Shown in pieces: positions 1-10,472 of a DNA stretch of 17,500 nt. The stretch spans positions 1 to 17,500 of the forward strand of contig CALSCQ010000101.1 in the NCBI GenBank assembly GCA_943704525.1, read 5' to 3'. The notes beneath the pieces are model-generated. The model did not search any database. It worked only from the letters and a program-made list of their open reading frames with translations, and had not been told where the DNA came from. The stretch comes from Pigoraptor vietnamica (Eukaryota > Opisthokonta > Filasterea). Position numbers and translations under genes: made by a program. Each line of letters begins with the position of its first letter. The first letter of the stretch is position 1.

Positions 1-258
<258 letters not shown>

Positions 259-1148
259 GGGACACCATGCTCCCAATCCCTCGATTGCCGGCGAACGTCG
301 AGCCGCAGTTCCTCGAATGCGTCAAGTCGTACATTCCCGCCGTCGTCAACGCGCGGTACATTGCCAAGGGCATGGGTGCGTGTGCTGCGCTGCAGGTCCC
401 TCCATTTCTTGTGCGAATGCATATGCCTTAGATGCAGTGCTAGACTCAGTGGCAGCCACGTGCGTATACTCTGTGTCATGGGCGTCTGTCTGGGCACTGT
501 GCCTATGTACGATGCTTTGTGTGCACGTGCGCCTGCATTCTGAACCGCCGATATCCGTTGTGCTATTCTGTGTGACAGAGAGGCCAGCGACGCAGCGTTT
601 GAGTGTTTGAATGTGTGCGTGCGTGCGTGCGTGTGTGTGTGTGTGTGTGTGTTGGGGGGGGGGGGGGGGGGGGTATTCCCATTGGCTCCGTGCAATGCCA
701 GCCCTCCTAATCGCCCTGTTCCCGCGCAGCATTTCTCGCCGAGAACCGCCGCCTCACCGTTCTCTTTGCGCGCATTCCCGCGCTCACATTCACGGACGCG
801 TCTTCGATTGGGCCCGCACACAAGGCGACGGAGCTTGTGCAGCAGGTCGTCATGCGCCACGAGGGGACGATGCACCAGTTCATGGTGGACGACAAGGGCG
901 CCGTCATGCTCGCCTCGTTCGGTCTCGTCGCACACGAGAACGACGCGCAGTGGGCGCTGAAGGCGGCGCTCGAGCTCAAGGAGAGTCTGTCGGCGAGTTA
1001 TCCGGAGTTTTCGATTGGGCTCACGACGGGGACGGTGTTTGCGGGCGCGATTGGGAGTCCGTCCAGGAAGGCCTGTGGGTGTCCGAGCTCCCCTTCTCTC
1101 ACTGCCCCTCCATACTCACACACTCACTCACACGCACACGCACGCACG

Positions 1149-1239
<91 letters not shown>

Positions 1240-1641
1240 CGCTCACGCCATTCCTGTAGCTGTGTAACACTATGTTCGCTGCCCTGACATGTTCCCATTC
1301 TCTGCCGCAGACACAATCATCGGCGATGTCGTCAACATGAGCGCGCGCCTCATGTGCCACGCGCTCGCACAGCGCGGCGTCCTCTGCGACTTACCCACGC
1401 AAGAAGCGAGCGGCGACTCGTTCCGCTTCCGCAGGCACGATCCCATCACGGTGAAGGGGCGCGCGGAGCCCATGCCCGTCTACACGCCCGTCGGCATGCG
1501 GCAGTGGCAGAGCGTCACGCGAAAGCAGTCGCGGAGACAGTACATTGGGAACATAGGGGACAAGATTGCCGACGCGAACGAACCGCCGCAGGACCCGGTA
1601 CGTGTGTGCGCGTGGTCGTGTGTGTTCGGTCTATAGGACGT

Positions 1642-1677
<36 letters not shown>

Positions 1678-3239
1678 CAAGTGTGTGTGTGTGTGTGTGT
1701 GTGCGTGTGTATGTGTGAGTGTGTGTGCGCGGGCGTGCGAGCGGGCGCTTTTGGTGCGCATTATTGCTTCCTTCTGTACCATGCTGTGTTCCTGCAACTC
1801 TCACACACGCGCACTCTACACAACAGCCGCAGTCGCTGAGTCGTCGCGGGAGCATGGCGCGTGGCATCCGCTCCGTGATCAACGTGAATCCGCAACAGCG
1901 GCGGCGGCAAGTGTTTGTCGGCCGCACCGATGCGGTCGCGAAGATAGCAAAGTCGATTGACGCGGCGAAGGAGAAGAAGGCGGCCGTCATGCTTCTCGAG
2001 GGCGACGCCGGCATGGGCAAGTCTGCGATGGTGGAGGTCACGTGCCGCAATGCGGCGCAGGAGGGCTTTGACGTGCTGAGGGCGGGCGCGCTCGACATTG
2101 AGCGGGGAACGGTGCGTTTTCGCGCATGTGCACTCGCACAAACGCTCGCTTGTATGGAGACACGCATGAATGTGCACTCACCCTCACACACGCACACGCA
2201 CACGCATGCACACATGCGCACGCGTACAAGCACTGTTGCGCCCTGCATCCCCGTTCTCACCCTCCCGCCCGCTCGCAGCCCTTCTACGTGTGGGGCGAAA
2301 TCATTCTCCAGCTGTGCGACCTCGTCGGCGGCCCCCTCGGCGGCGGTCGCAGGCGGCTAACCGTGACGGGCCGTTCCATGGCGTCCGAGAGCATGTTCTC
2401 CGTCGCCTCTTCCAACAGCGGCGGTCCGTCTGGGCGCAGCTCGATGGTCTTTGCGGACCTCAAGGGTGAGAACCTGGCCGAGTACATTGTGCGACTCGTC
2501 GAGGAACACGACGACCTCCTCCCGCTGCTCCCCCTCCTCAACGCCATGCTGCCCATGAACCTCCCCGAGACGGACGCGACGAAGGACATGGCGGGTCCGC
2601 TCCGCATGAGCCAGCTGTTCTATCTCGTGGGGGAGCTGCTCCTCCGCCGCGCCAAGTTCAAGCAGCTTGCGCTCATCATCGACGATGCGCACTGGATCGA
2701 CTCTGCGTCGTGGGGACTCGCGTGTCACGTGGCCGAGCTGGGCATTGGCGGCCTACTGTTGGGCGTCATGTCCCGTCCTCTCGCGCTGGAATACGGCGCC
2801 AACATACCCACCGAGTGGGAGAAGATGAAGGACCTTGCGCACGCGCAGCACCTGCTGCTCGAGGGGCTCCCGCGGTCGGAGATTCGGCTGCTCGTGGCCG
2901 CGTGCGTGGGCGCGGACGACTGCGCCACGGAAGTCGCCGAGTACATTGAGGGCAAGTCGCGCGGTAACCCGCTGTTCGTGGAGCAGCTCGTGGAGATCCT
3001 CCGGTCTGCGTCGCTGATTGATGTCGTGGGCGGGATGGTGATGCTGCGTGCGACGGGCGTCGATGCGAAGAACTTGGAGCTGGAGGTGCCGAACACGATG
3101 AAGGGCATTATCACGGGACGGTTCGACAGGCTGCCACTCACGCAGCAGTCGATTCTGAAGACGGCGAGCGTCATCGGGAGGTGCGTGCGTGCTGGGAGGT
3201 GGCGTGCGTGGCGTGTGTGTGTCTTGTGTGTGCGTGTGT

Positions 3240-3314
<75 letters not shown>

Positions 3315-5455
3315 CCATCCGTCAGTCAGATCTTATCTGTGTTCGTGTATGCGTCTGTTTTGCGCGACTCACTTTCCCACCCCCCACCCACAACGCACAC
3401 ACACACACACACACAGGTTGTTTCCCGTCAATCTCCTGTGGGAAGTGATGCGCGCGACAGACCCTTCGCTGACGGAGAGCGACCTCGAGGCTACACTCAA
3501 CGAAATTGACCTCATCGTCGAAGTGGAAACGGCCGTGGAATTTGCGTTCATGTTCTCGAGCGACGTGTTCCGCGACGTCGTGTACGGACTGCTCACGAAG
3601 ACGCAGGCGGCCGACATTCACAGGCGGTGGGTGCTACAGTGTGACCGCAAGCTCGGCCATTGCACACATTACGCACGCGCGTGTGTGCATCCGTCTCTCC
3701 TACGAGGACATTGTGCGACGTCTTGCTCGACCCACTACGCGTGCACTCGCGTCGCACAATCACGCCTTCAACTCAATCTTGCGCCTCTGTCTTCTCCCAA
3801 TCGCGTCCTTCAACTCAATCTTGGCCCTCTTCTTGCTCGCAGCATTGCCGGTCTCCTTGAGCTGAACGACTCGCCGAACTGGTCCATCATCGCCTACCAC
3901 TGGGGCCGCACGAAGAAGGTCGCGCGCTCGCTCGAGGCGAACGAGCTTGCCGCGAAGGCAGCATACGACGGATTCGCCGTGCGCGAGGCCATTGCGCACT
4001 ATGAAACGGCGCTCGAGATTGTCAACGGATCGGGGAACCAGCACCGGGGCTCGGTGGTGGGTGGACGGCGTTGAGTCCCTGTCGCCGCGCAAGTGTGTGT
4101 GTGTTCGTTCGTGCGTGTGTGTTTCGTACCCTTCGCCACTGTGTGCTCACATGCATCCCCCTCTCCCTCCACAGCAAACGAAGGGCACACGCGAGGCCAT
4201 CCCGCCGGACGAGCAGCTGCCGGTGATAGGGCGCGACCGCATCGTCGGTTGGATTGCGATGCTGGGTCGGTGTTACGTGGCGATCACCGAGTTCAAGAAG
4301 GCCGACGAGTACTTTCGCATCGCCTTTGAGCACTACGGCGAGAAGCTCCCAAAGAAGAAGATCGGTAAGATACTCGGAATCGTCCGCGAACTCGGCAAGC
4401 AGAAGAAGTTGGCCAAGCGGCGGCGCAGCGAGGAGAAGGAGCGTCGCAGGCACGCGGGTGCTCTCGCCTCCCCCGTCGAGGGGATTAGCGCCGATCTCAT
4501 CCTCAGTGCGGGCCACGGCCAGCGACCGCCCCTCGTGCGAAAGAAGAGCCGCGGCATACTGCGAAAGATGTCGGCGGCCGTGCGCCCCATGGACGAGGCG
4601 GACGAGGGACAGCCCGCGTCCGGACGCCCGGTCACCCCGCCGTCCGATTCTATGCGCGCGTCGATGCAGCAGCTGCAGAGCCGGTCGGGCGCGAGCGACA
4701 ATGAGTCGTTTGGCGTCAAGTCCATGCGCAACAAGGGGTCGTTGGTGGAGCCGTCGCTGGGCGGGAAGGACGTCGCTCCCGACGGGACTCCGATGCAGCT
4801 GTTCATCGCGCGCATGCTGATTCGGCAGCAGGAGGTGTCGTTCTTTCTCAACGACCGGTTTGGCTATGTGTACACGATGATGCGCGGCATGAACGCGCTC
4901 GAGTCGCTGCGGCCGGCGCTCCACGGGGAGCTCGCGCTGTCGTACGCCAAGTGGGCATTTGTGCTGAGCGCGCGCGGGAAGCACGAGGAGGCAGCCGAGT
5001 ACATCCGGGAGGCGATTGACGTCAAGGACAAGGCCGGGATGGAGCCTGCGCTGTGGGTGACGTGCGTGCCGTGCTTGCACACACAGCGCACGCATTACCC
5101 ATGCACGTACACACACCCCACACGCACACGTGCATTCACACTTGCATTGCCACGACGTCCCCCCACGATGCTAACTTATACCTCTCGATATTGTCTCTTT
5201 TCCCTCGCAGCGAGCTGTACACGCTCCTGTTCCACTGCCTCATCTTCGCGGCCCAGTCGAACCACACGGCCGTCGGCATGCTCACGGAGCGCATCAACTA
5301 CCTCTCGCAGCAGCTGGGCGACTGCTTCCGCCGCGCGCAGTGCTTCTGCACCATCGGGTACTCGAACTACTTCCCCATGGGTGCGTCTCCCGCGCCGTTG
5401 TTCTCCCACATTAGAGGGTGTGCTTGTGTGCGTGTACATGTTTTGTTCGTGCACG

Positions 5456-5495
<40 letters not shown>

Positions 5496-6444
5496 CCACG
5501 CCTTACCCTTTGTCACTTTCTCCTCCAATACGTGCTATTCCCCCTTCGCAGACGAGATCACCCGCTGCGCTGACATCATGAACGAGATCTATACCAAGGC
5601 CCGGCAGTGCGGCGACGTCCAGACAATCATCTGGACAGTTGGCATCGGCGCCTTCATGCACCTCACGCTCGACGACCGCGTCAAGTGGTGCTTCAACCTG
5701 CAGGAGGACACGGTCACGATGGCGCGCAAGCGACTCGACCCCTCGAAAGACCAGGCCACCCTCGTGCTGCTCTACGGCGGCTACGCCCAGGCGCTCGTGC
5801 GAATGGACAAATCGTTTGACCGCATCGTGAGTTCGATGAGGGAGGTCGTCGCCATGTCGAAGGACGTCAACCCGCCCAACTTTCTCCCGTTTCCGGGCCT
5901 CGTCGCCGTCGTCTTTGCGCTCGGCGAATTTGCCATGACCCGCGGGAAGGAGCTGGACGAGGTGGCCGGCCGCCGCGCGACGGTCGTGGCCATCTCGAAG
6001 GCGTGCCTCGTCGCCGCCAAGCGGTTCATCAAGATGTTTGTGCTGACGCAGGAAATGTACCCGTGCCTGTGCGCCATCGACGCCCTCCTGCGCGAAGACT
6101 ACTCGCGCGCGTCTCGCCTCGCGTCCGAGTTCCTCGCGTCGTTCGAGGCGCGTCGCCCCAAGAGCCCCATCTCGTACGTGCGCGCGTGGGCACACGTCGT
6201 GATCGGGTGGGTCGCCAAGCACAAGCACGAGAAGCCCGGCGGCATCTTTTCGTGCGTGCGAAAGGCGCCGTCGGGCGATCCTTACCCTCCCGAGACGCGC
6301 AAGCACTACGCGCTCGCGTGCGAGCTGTTCGCAAAGTGCCGCGCCACGTACGAGCCCCGTGCGTTTGGGATCAACCTGGACGCTCCCGGCGGGACGGAAA
6401 GCAAGAAGCCCTCGCACGCGTCGGTACTGTCGTCGACCGTGTGA
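259..6444 (+). CDS. ADCY10-like: Soluble adenylyl cyclase-like protein (C2 cyclase domain, STAND ATPase, helical tail), 5' partial
   Basis: Ten exons: 259-375, 730-1074, 1311-1597, 1827-2111, 2279-3180, 3417-3626, 3843-4056, 4175-5052, 5211-5380, 5552-6444 (TGA at 6442). Joined, they give 1432 residues with no frame break, and every intron is GT-AG. The first exon opens in mid-codon after a polypyrimidine-CAG acceptor, so the gene starts upstream. Residues about 40-210 are a class III cyclase domain. Residues about 300-700 are a STAND/AAA_16-type ATPase with P-loop GDAGMGKS (308-315) and Walker B LALIIDD (474-480). The rest is helical and TPR-like, interrupted by a basic, Ser-rich linker (about 860-988). 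This order is that of metazoan and protist soluble adenylyl cyclase, which makes cAMP from ATP and is activated by bicarbonate and calcium in known members. Activation in this protein is inference. A fungal/protist guanylyl cyclase relative is the main alternative. Exon borders were chosen by phase and family match. Confidence 0.88.
611..673 (+). repeat. (GCGT)n-(GT)11 followed by a 20-base G homopolymer, cyclase intron 376-729
   Basis: In the intron after the first visible exon, GCGT units pass into eleven GT units (631-652) and then 20 consecutive G (654-673). The G run is on the transcribed-sense strand, so both the RNA and the coding-strand DNA could form G-quadruplexes. Confidence 0.95.
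730..1597 (+). other. Second (C2) class III nucleotide cyclase domain
   Basis: The domain is encoded by exons 730-1074 and 1311-1597. It opens with RRLTVLFARIPALTF. The two metal-binding aspartates of a catalytic C1 half (in the LFxDIxGFT and GD segments) are absent: the first is Arg, and the second region reads VDDKGAVMLASFG. The C2 residues known from human soluble adenylyl cyclase are present: Lys94 in DDKG and Thr155 in YTIIGD, which read adenine, and Asn162 and Arg166 in VNMSARLM, which stabilise the transition state. The 1075 donor (GTGGGTG) and 1311 acceptor rebuild the split Tyr codon of YTIIGD, which fixes this junction. I infer that it pairs with a C1 domain encoded upstream of the window and that the substrate is ATP. 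Confidence 0.9.
1113..1237 (+). repeat. CA-rich tract, (CA)31 then (CAG)7, cyclase intron 1075-1310
   Basis: The CA run is at 1157-1218 and is followed without a break by seven CAG triplets (1217-1237), preceded by CG-interrupted CA. The intron reads into the acceptor CTGCCGCAG at 1310. Each CAG is a potential cryptic acceptor, but they lie about 75 bases upstream of the used one. Confidence 0.95.
1643..1730 (+). repeat. (GT)n tract in cyclase intron 1598-1826
   Basis: Sixteen GT units at 1643-1674 and about eleven more from 1681 are separated by ATGCAA, then an interrupted GT/GC tail follows. The tract sits shortly after the GTACGT donor. No coding potential beyond Val-Cys repeats. Confidence 0.9.
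1827..3626 (+). other. STAND/AAA_16-type ATPase module of the cyclase
   Basis: The module is spread over exons 1827-2111, 2279-3180 and 3417-3626. It begins with the segment RRRQVFVGRTDAVAKI, typical just before a STAND P-loop. Walker A is GDAGMGKS at 2001-2024. Walker B is LALIIDDAHW around 2666-2695. The later motif GKSRGNPLFVEQLVEIL (from about 2950) resembles the GNPLF segment of AAA_16 and signalling ATPases. A Ser-rich insert of about 35 residues (GRSMASESMFSVASSNS and following) lies between the P-loop and Walker B. In soluble adenylyl cyclase this region is thought to be regulatory. ATP binding here is inferred from the motifs. Confidence 0.8.
3181..3416 (+). repeat. Intron with (GT)36 at its 5' side and (CA)10 abutting the acceptor
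   Basis: The whole feature is the intron between exons 2279-3180 and 3417-3626. The donor is GTGCGTG. A 36-unit GT run fills 3241-3312. A ten-unit CA run at 3396-3415 ends in the acceptor CAG at 3414-3416, so the acceptor is made from the microsatellite itself. The two runs are reverse complements on the same RNA. Confidence 0.9.
3765..3842 (+). repeat. Roughly 42-bp tandem duplication at the 3' end of cyclase intron 3627-3842
   Basis: The 17-base string CCTTCAACTCAATCTTG occurs at 3765-3781 and again at 3807-3823, with similar flanks (CAATCACG against CAATCGCG). The second copy runs into the polypyrimidine tract and the acceptor CTCGCAG at 3842. Confidence 0.85.
5459..5491 (+). repeat. (GT)16 in cyclase intron 5381-5551
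   Basis: An uninterrupted GT run follows a G/T-rich lead-in. The intron is bounded by GTGCGT and CCCCTTCGCAG. The donor at 5381 and acceptor at 5551 rebuild the codon between PM and EITRC. Confidence 0.9.
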
Positions 6445-9273
6445 GAGCGCCGCCAACGTCACGTGCCCTCTCCTTGCTTGCTCGTCCGCGGCCCTTTGTG
6501 TGCAGCTCTACTGCGCCGGCGCGACAGCGAGTGTTTCCCGGCCGGTGGTTGCACGCCCTTTCTCTCTATTCGCGCGTTATGTCTGCTTGTCTGTTGCGCA
6601 TTGCGTACGCGTGCGCGTGTTTGTCTATTGTCTTGCGTGCCGCGTGCCGTCTTGCGCGGCTCAGTATTGGTTTGCGTTGCGTCTTCATTCTGTCACTCTC
6701 GAATTTCGTTGTACTGTACATATCTATCTGTCAGGCGCTCTTGCCTCACGTCTCTACGCGTGAAGGACGCGTACGACGCTGACGTCGTGCGGCTGGCTTT
6801 TGCCAGTTCGACACAAGCTGAATACACTTCAAAATAATCCGAATCTCAATGTGACTCTTGCCGGTCGGTCCCGCCGCCAACTGAACGAGTAATAGACTCG
6901 GGGTGCGCCCGGCGGACTTGTAGAATAATACAAATAACTGCGTGTCGCTCTTCCGCTCTGCCGTTGCCCTCAGAACTGACTGATCCGTGGCGAATGCAGC
7001 GGCCGTGAACCAGCTTGTTATTGACTGGGCCGATGTCTGGTTGTTCAGGGAAGAGACTTGTCCATTCACACGCGACTACGGTAACCGACTTGTCTGGTGC
7101 GCACAAGCGAAAATAATGCCCTCAGCCGAGTGCCCGAGTGACTCGCCGGTTGCACTGGTGTGTGCATTTTTTTTCAGTCCGTGCCGATGTGCCGAGTCGG
7201 CCGACGGCGTCGACGCACAGACTGCGGTTATGATCTGTAGTGAGTCGACACCGTGCCACCGGCCTTGTGCCACAATTATAGGCCATAGAATTCGTGTCGC
7301 ATTAATTTTCTTGCCTCGCCTGTCCCTCGAACGTCCCGCCAGCACATTGATTACGATTTCATGGACGCACCATAATCAGAAGTGAAGACACCCGGCGGGG
7401 ACAGGTGTAAGTCAGCAAACTTACAACGGACTCAGTCACGGCAGCCGTCAGACGGCACTGGGGCCACTGGTTGACAGTCCCCGCCGACACAACTGTCGTG
7501 AGAGCTAGTTTTCGCAGTGGCCAGGCGCGCACTCGGCTCGGCTGGGCACTCCAGTCAGTGTGTCTGAGTACCAATAACGCACTGCACTGTGCGGACGATG
7601 TCGCCGGCGGTTTCGGCAGTACTGTAACTGCTGTCGCTGAATGGCCCGGGCGCACGCCAGGCGGCGGCAGCCCTGACGGGTTCTGCTACTGGCAGTGCAG
7701 TCCCATGACCGACCACCTGACCCTCGCGCGCATCCGCGTTCCCTGCGCAATGCAGTGTGCGCCCATTGGTCCCGAAACCTGTAGCGCGCATTGGGCCGTT
7801 GCGCACTCGCGCGAACGGCTGTGAATGATGGGGCAATGCGAGGTTGCAACCGTGTTAGGCGCCAGTTGCGCCTGCTTTCCAGAACCCCAGAGATCCGACG
7901 TGGCTTTTTTTTTTCTTGCGGCTTACCCGCAACGTCATCATGGAAGAGCAGTGCCGTGCGATCAGCAGTACTTAGCTTTGCCGCCTCCTGTTTCAAGGCG
8001 TGTGCTGGGCTTGCCGCGGTTGACCGTGCCAGTTGTCGGCCTGACTGCCAGACCGGCAGACTGTGACGCAGCCCTTCCCGCGCATTGGCGGGTTCTCCCC
8101 TCCGCCCCCCAAAAAACGCGCGCGCTTTTGGTTAACTCCGTGCATTGCTCTGCGTAGCCAATGAGGGGTTTACCCGCCTTTTTTTCTTTTTGTTTCGACG
8201 CAGCGAATCAGTCCTGTTTTGGTACGAATCGTTGCCAGCGAATGTTATTGGTCACAAGTGCACGGTGCAGTGTGACCGCGCCATGTCACGCGCTTCGAAA
8301 GCTTCGACGAGAGATGCGCAATCGCAGTGAAAAGAATAGCCTGCGTCACGCGGTCTTGTGAATGATGTGTCGCGAAAGGGAAGCAATTCTAGGAAGGCGA
8401 CAACCGCCGCGGAACATTCCGCGCAGAATGTGAAATTTCAGTCCACCAATCAGAGCGCGCCATTAACGGTGCGCAATAATACACCAACCACACGGCGATG
8501 ACTCACAAGCTTGGTACCGCGAGAGTTGCTGTTGTATTCGCTCGCGCAATTCCAACCGCCGGTCGGCCATTGGGTGACATTTCAGTGAGTCAACGCGGCG
8601 GAATAGGAAAGAGTGGACTCCGGTTCAGCTTCTTTCAGTTGCAGGCACGCCGCCTGAGCGAAAGTTCCCTCGCCGGGCAGTTTATTTTTCTGGAGAAATC
8701 TTCATACCGAGCGTTGAAGGCGTTTCAATTAGCGAAGGGATAACGTCATCGCCGGCGGGCACTGACGCTTCAGTCGCTGGGAGAAGTGATCCCCGGCTGC
8801 CGAATGTCAGCCCGCCCCGGCAGCGACGTCCGAGATCGTTGGTCAGTCCGCCGCTGCCAGCACTTCAGAGTCTTACTGTAGTAACAACATACATCAATTA
8901 AAGACTTTATTACTCGTGACAGTGTGCTGCAGTTTGTATGAGATAAACAGCAGCCGTTAGCTGAAAGTCGCTGCCGGCCAAATACAGTCAGCCAATCGTT
9001 GGAATGCCATGTCCATGTCGGCCAAATTTTCAGTCGGCGTACTAACAATTTACTAATATTGGCTATTGCGTGGGACGTTGTTAACACGGCGTATTGCAAC
9101 CCTTTATAATCATTATTAAATTTAGTTGTCGTCAATTCCATGTTAATAGAAATATTTTCAGACCAGGGAAGTATGTACAGGAGGAAGTGAAAGTGGCAGA
9201 CAGACGCAAGTGCCAGGCCGACAGTTGAAACGATCCGACGCAAACGAAGTTCCGGCGAGCGAACGCAAATCGA
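6445..9273. other. Intergenic region between convergent genes, CAGT/ACTG-rich, no gene recognised
   Basis: It lies between the cyclase stop (6444) and the ZFAND4-like stop (9274), so both 3' untranslated regions should fall here. Open frames (for example 8498-8743 + and 8770-9243 -) have no recognisable protein character and are taken as chance. The words CAGT and ACTG occur about 42 times in 7021-9060 by hand count, against about 16 expected. An AATAAA on the - strand at 8911-8906 could end the ZFAND4-like transcript. I saw no canonical AATAAA shortly after the cyclase stop. A short perfect inverted repeat, CGCGGAA-CA-TTCCGCG, lies at 8408-8423. No tRNA, terminal repeats or microsatellites were seen. 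Confidence 0.6.
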
Positions 9274-10472
9274 TTAGATGTCCTCGATCTTGGACGCACA
9301 AACGAGCGGATTAGAATCCGCCAGCTGCTGCCGCCCGTGCGAGCGATAGTCGAAGGTGCACGCGTGGTCTTCGGCGTGCTTGTGCGCCATGCAAAACTCC
9401 CGCTCGCAGCGGCACTTGAACCGAAGGAGGGTTCGCAGGCGCTTGCCGCACGACGCGCACGCGCCCGGCTTGTGCCGAAGGGTCGCCGAAGAAGGCCCAC
9501 TAGCGGCAGGAGCGGACGCAGCTGCCCGCTTCTCGACGCGCCCCGAAGCGACGGAAGTGAGGGGATCCCGCCGCGCTGCGTTCGACGCCATGCGCTGGCG
9601 AATGCTCGCAATGGCATCGCGCAGGCGCTCCTGCTCTTCGCGCGATTCGCTGACCGTCGCCGACGCCATCTCCTCGGAAAGAAGCGGGTGCACGCGCGGA
9701 GCAGTCAGCCTCGGCGGGCACGGGGGCTGGTGCTCGAAAGAGTGGGGTGCGGGAGCGGCGCCGTCTTGTCCGCTCTCGGCTGCCGATGGTTCGCCGGGTT
9801 GCTGCGGTCGCTGCGGGGAAGGGCGCCCGTCCGGAATCAGCCGAATTTGAATGGCGACGCGCTGGTTTCCGATTCTCGCCATGAGGACGATGGGTTCGCG
9901 GCCGGCGACAAGGGCGGCCAGCTGCCGCACAGAGAGCTGTCTGACTGCGCGCGCGATATCGTCGGTCGGAATTACAGGCGGCGTGTTGCTTGCGCCGGCG
10001 CCTGCATGAGTAAAAACCTGTCAGTCGCCGGTCACTCTGCGCAAACAAACAGCGAGTGAAGGGAGACAGACAAGCACGCACCCGTATTTAGCCGGGGAAT
10101 CAGCGTGATATAATTATCACTCGTTAGTCGCAGCTCCGATACCGAAGGAAACCGGCCGTTCTCGCCGGCCATCGTGTCGAGGTCGTGGCCGTTGACAAGC
10201 AGCTGCTGGCCTTCGGGTCCAATTCCGAATTCGGTCGCGATATAGCCCTTGATCTCCGTCACCGTGTCACTTCGTTTGACCGTGATTTTTCGTGTTGCGC
10301 CACCCACGGGCGTCCTCACATACATGTCGAAGGTTTCGTGTTGGCTGTCCTGTCCCTGCGTTGCGGCAGTGCTTGCGTTCGGCGATCTTTTGGGAGACAC
10401 AAACGGCCTTGGTTCGGTTGCCGCAGGTGGAATTTCGCCCCATTTTACAACTTGGTGGGGGTCGGTCGCCAT
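9274..10472 (-). CDS. ZFAND4-like: ZFAND4/ANUBL1-like protein: ubiquitin-like domain plus AN1 zinc finger
   Basis: Two exons on the - strand, 10472-10082 and 10001-9274 (TAA at 9276-9274), joined through a 79-bp intron (GTGCGTG donor, TGCAG acceptor) give 372 residues. Residues about 46-131 are a ubiquitin-like fold: FDMYVRTPVGGATRKITVK, then DTVTEIKGYI, GPEGQQLLVNG and the final strand YITLIPRL. Residues about 312-353 are an AN1 zinc finger with spacing C-x2-C-x11-C-x-C-x4-C-x2-H-x5-H-x-C, followed by FDYRSHGRQQL and NP as in the family. The middle is Pro/Ala/Ser-rich with one charged helix (SESREEQERLRDAI). Human ZFAND4 has the same order but is about twice as long. AN1/ubiquitin-like proteins act in ubiquitin and proteasome-linked protein handling; the exact role here is unknown. 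The ATG at 10472 is the first in frame; the frame stays open upstream without another ATG. Confidence 0.88.
10002..10081 (-). other. Short intron of the ZFAND4-like gene
   Basis: On the - strand it begins GTGCGTGCTTGTC and ends with a T-rich stretch and CATGCAG. Removing it joins the last ubiquitin-like strand (LIPRLNTG) to AGASNTPPV with phase 1 preserved. Unlike introns of the two flanking genes it is short and has no dinucleotide microsatellite. Confidence 0.85.

Noticed and set aside
1217-1237. (CAG)7 considered as a coding polyglutamine tract.
   Set aside because: It lies within an intron whose removal restores the YTIIGDVVN motif of the cyclase.
611-1267. Long open frames across microsatellites that encode Val-Cys or His-Thr repeats.
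   Set aside because: Pure translation of dinucleotide repeats inside introns; no coding support and conflict with the cyclase exon frame.
4022-5116. A 364-residue minus-strand open frame opposite the cyclase.
   Set aside because: It is the antisense shadow of a GC-rich exon, with Arg/His/Leu-rich composition and no domain, while the + strand frame has clear family motifs.
5503-6462. A 319-residue minus-strand open frame opposite the last cyclase exon.
   Set aside because: Same antisense artefact of GC-rich codons; no recognisable motif.
7760-9000. Several CCAAT-box-like motifs on both strands, including ACCAATCAGAG near 8450, suggesting a promoter.
   Set aside because: The pentamer is expected about five times in this length on two strands, and no gene starts nearby; no enrichment beyond chance.
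8770-9243. A 157-residue minus-strand open frame just downstream of the ZFAND4-like gene.
   Set aside because: No domain or repeat structure, composition like the surrounding noncoding DNA, and contains the possible AATAAA; taken as 3' untranslated sequence.
9337-10059. A 240-residue plus-strand open frame over the AN1 exon.
   Set aside because: The minus frame has complete AN1 ligands and correct splicing; the plus frame is its shadow.
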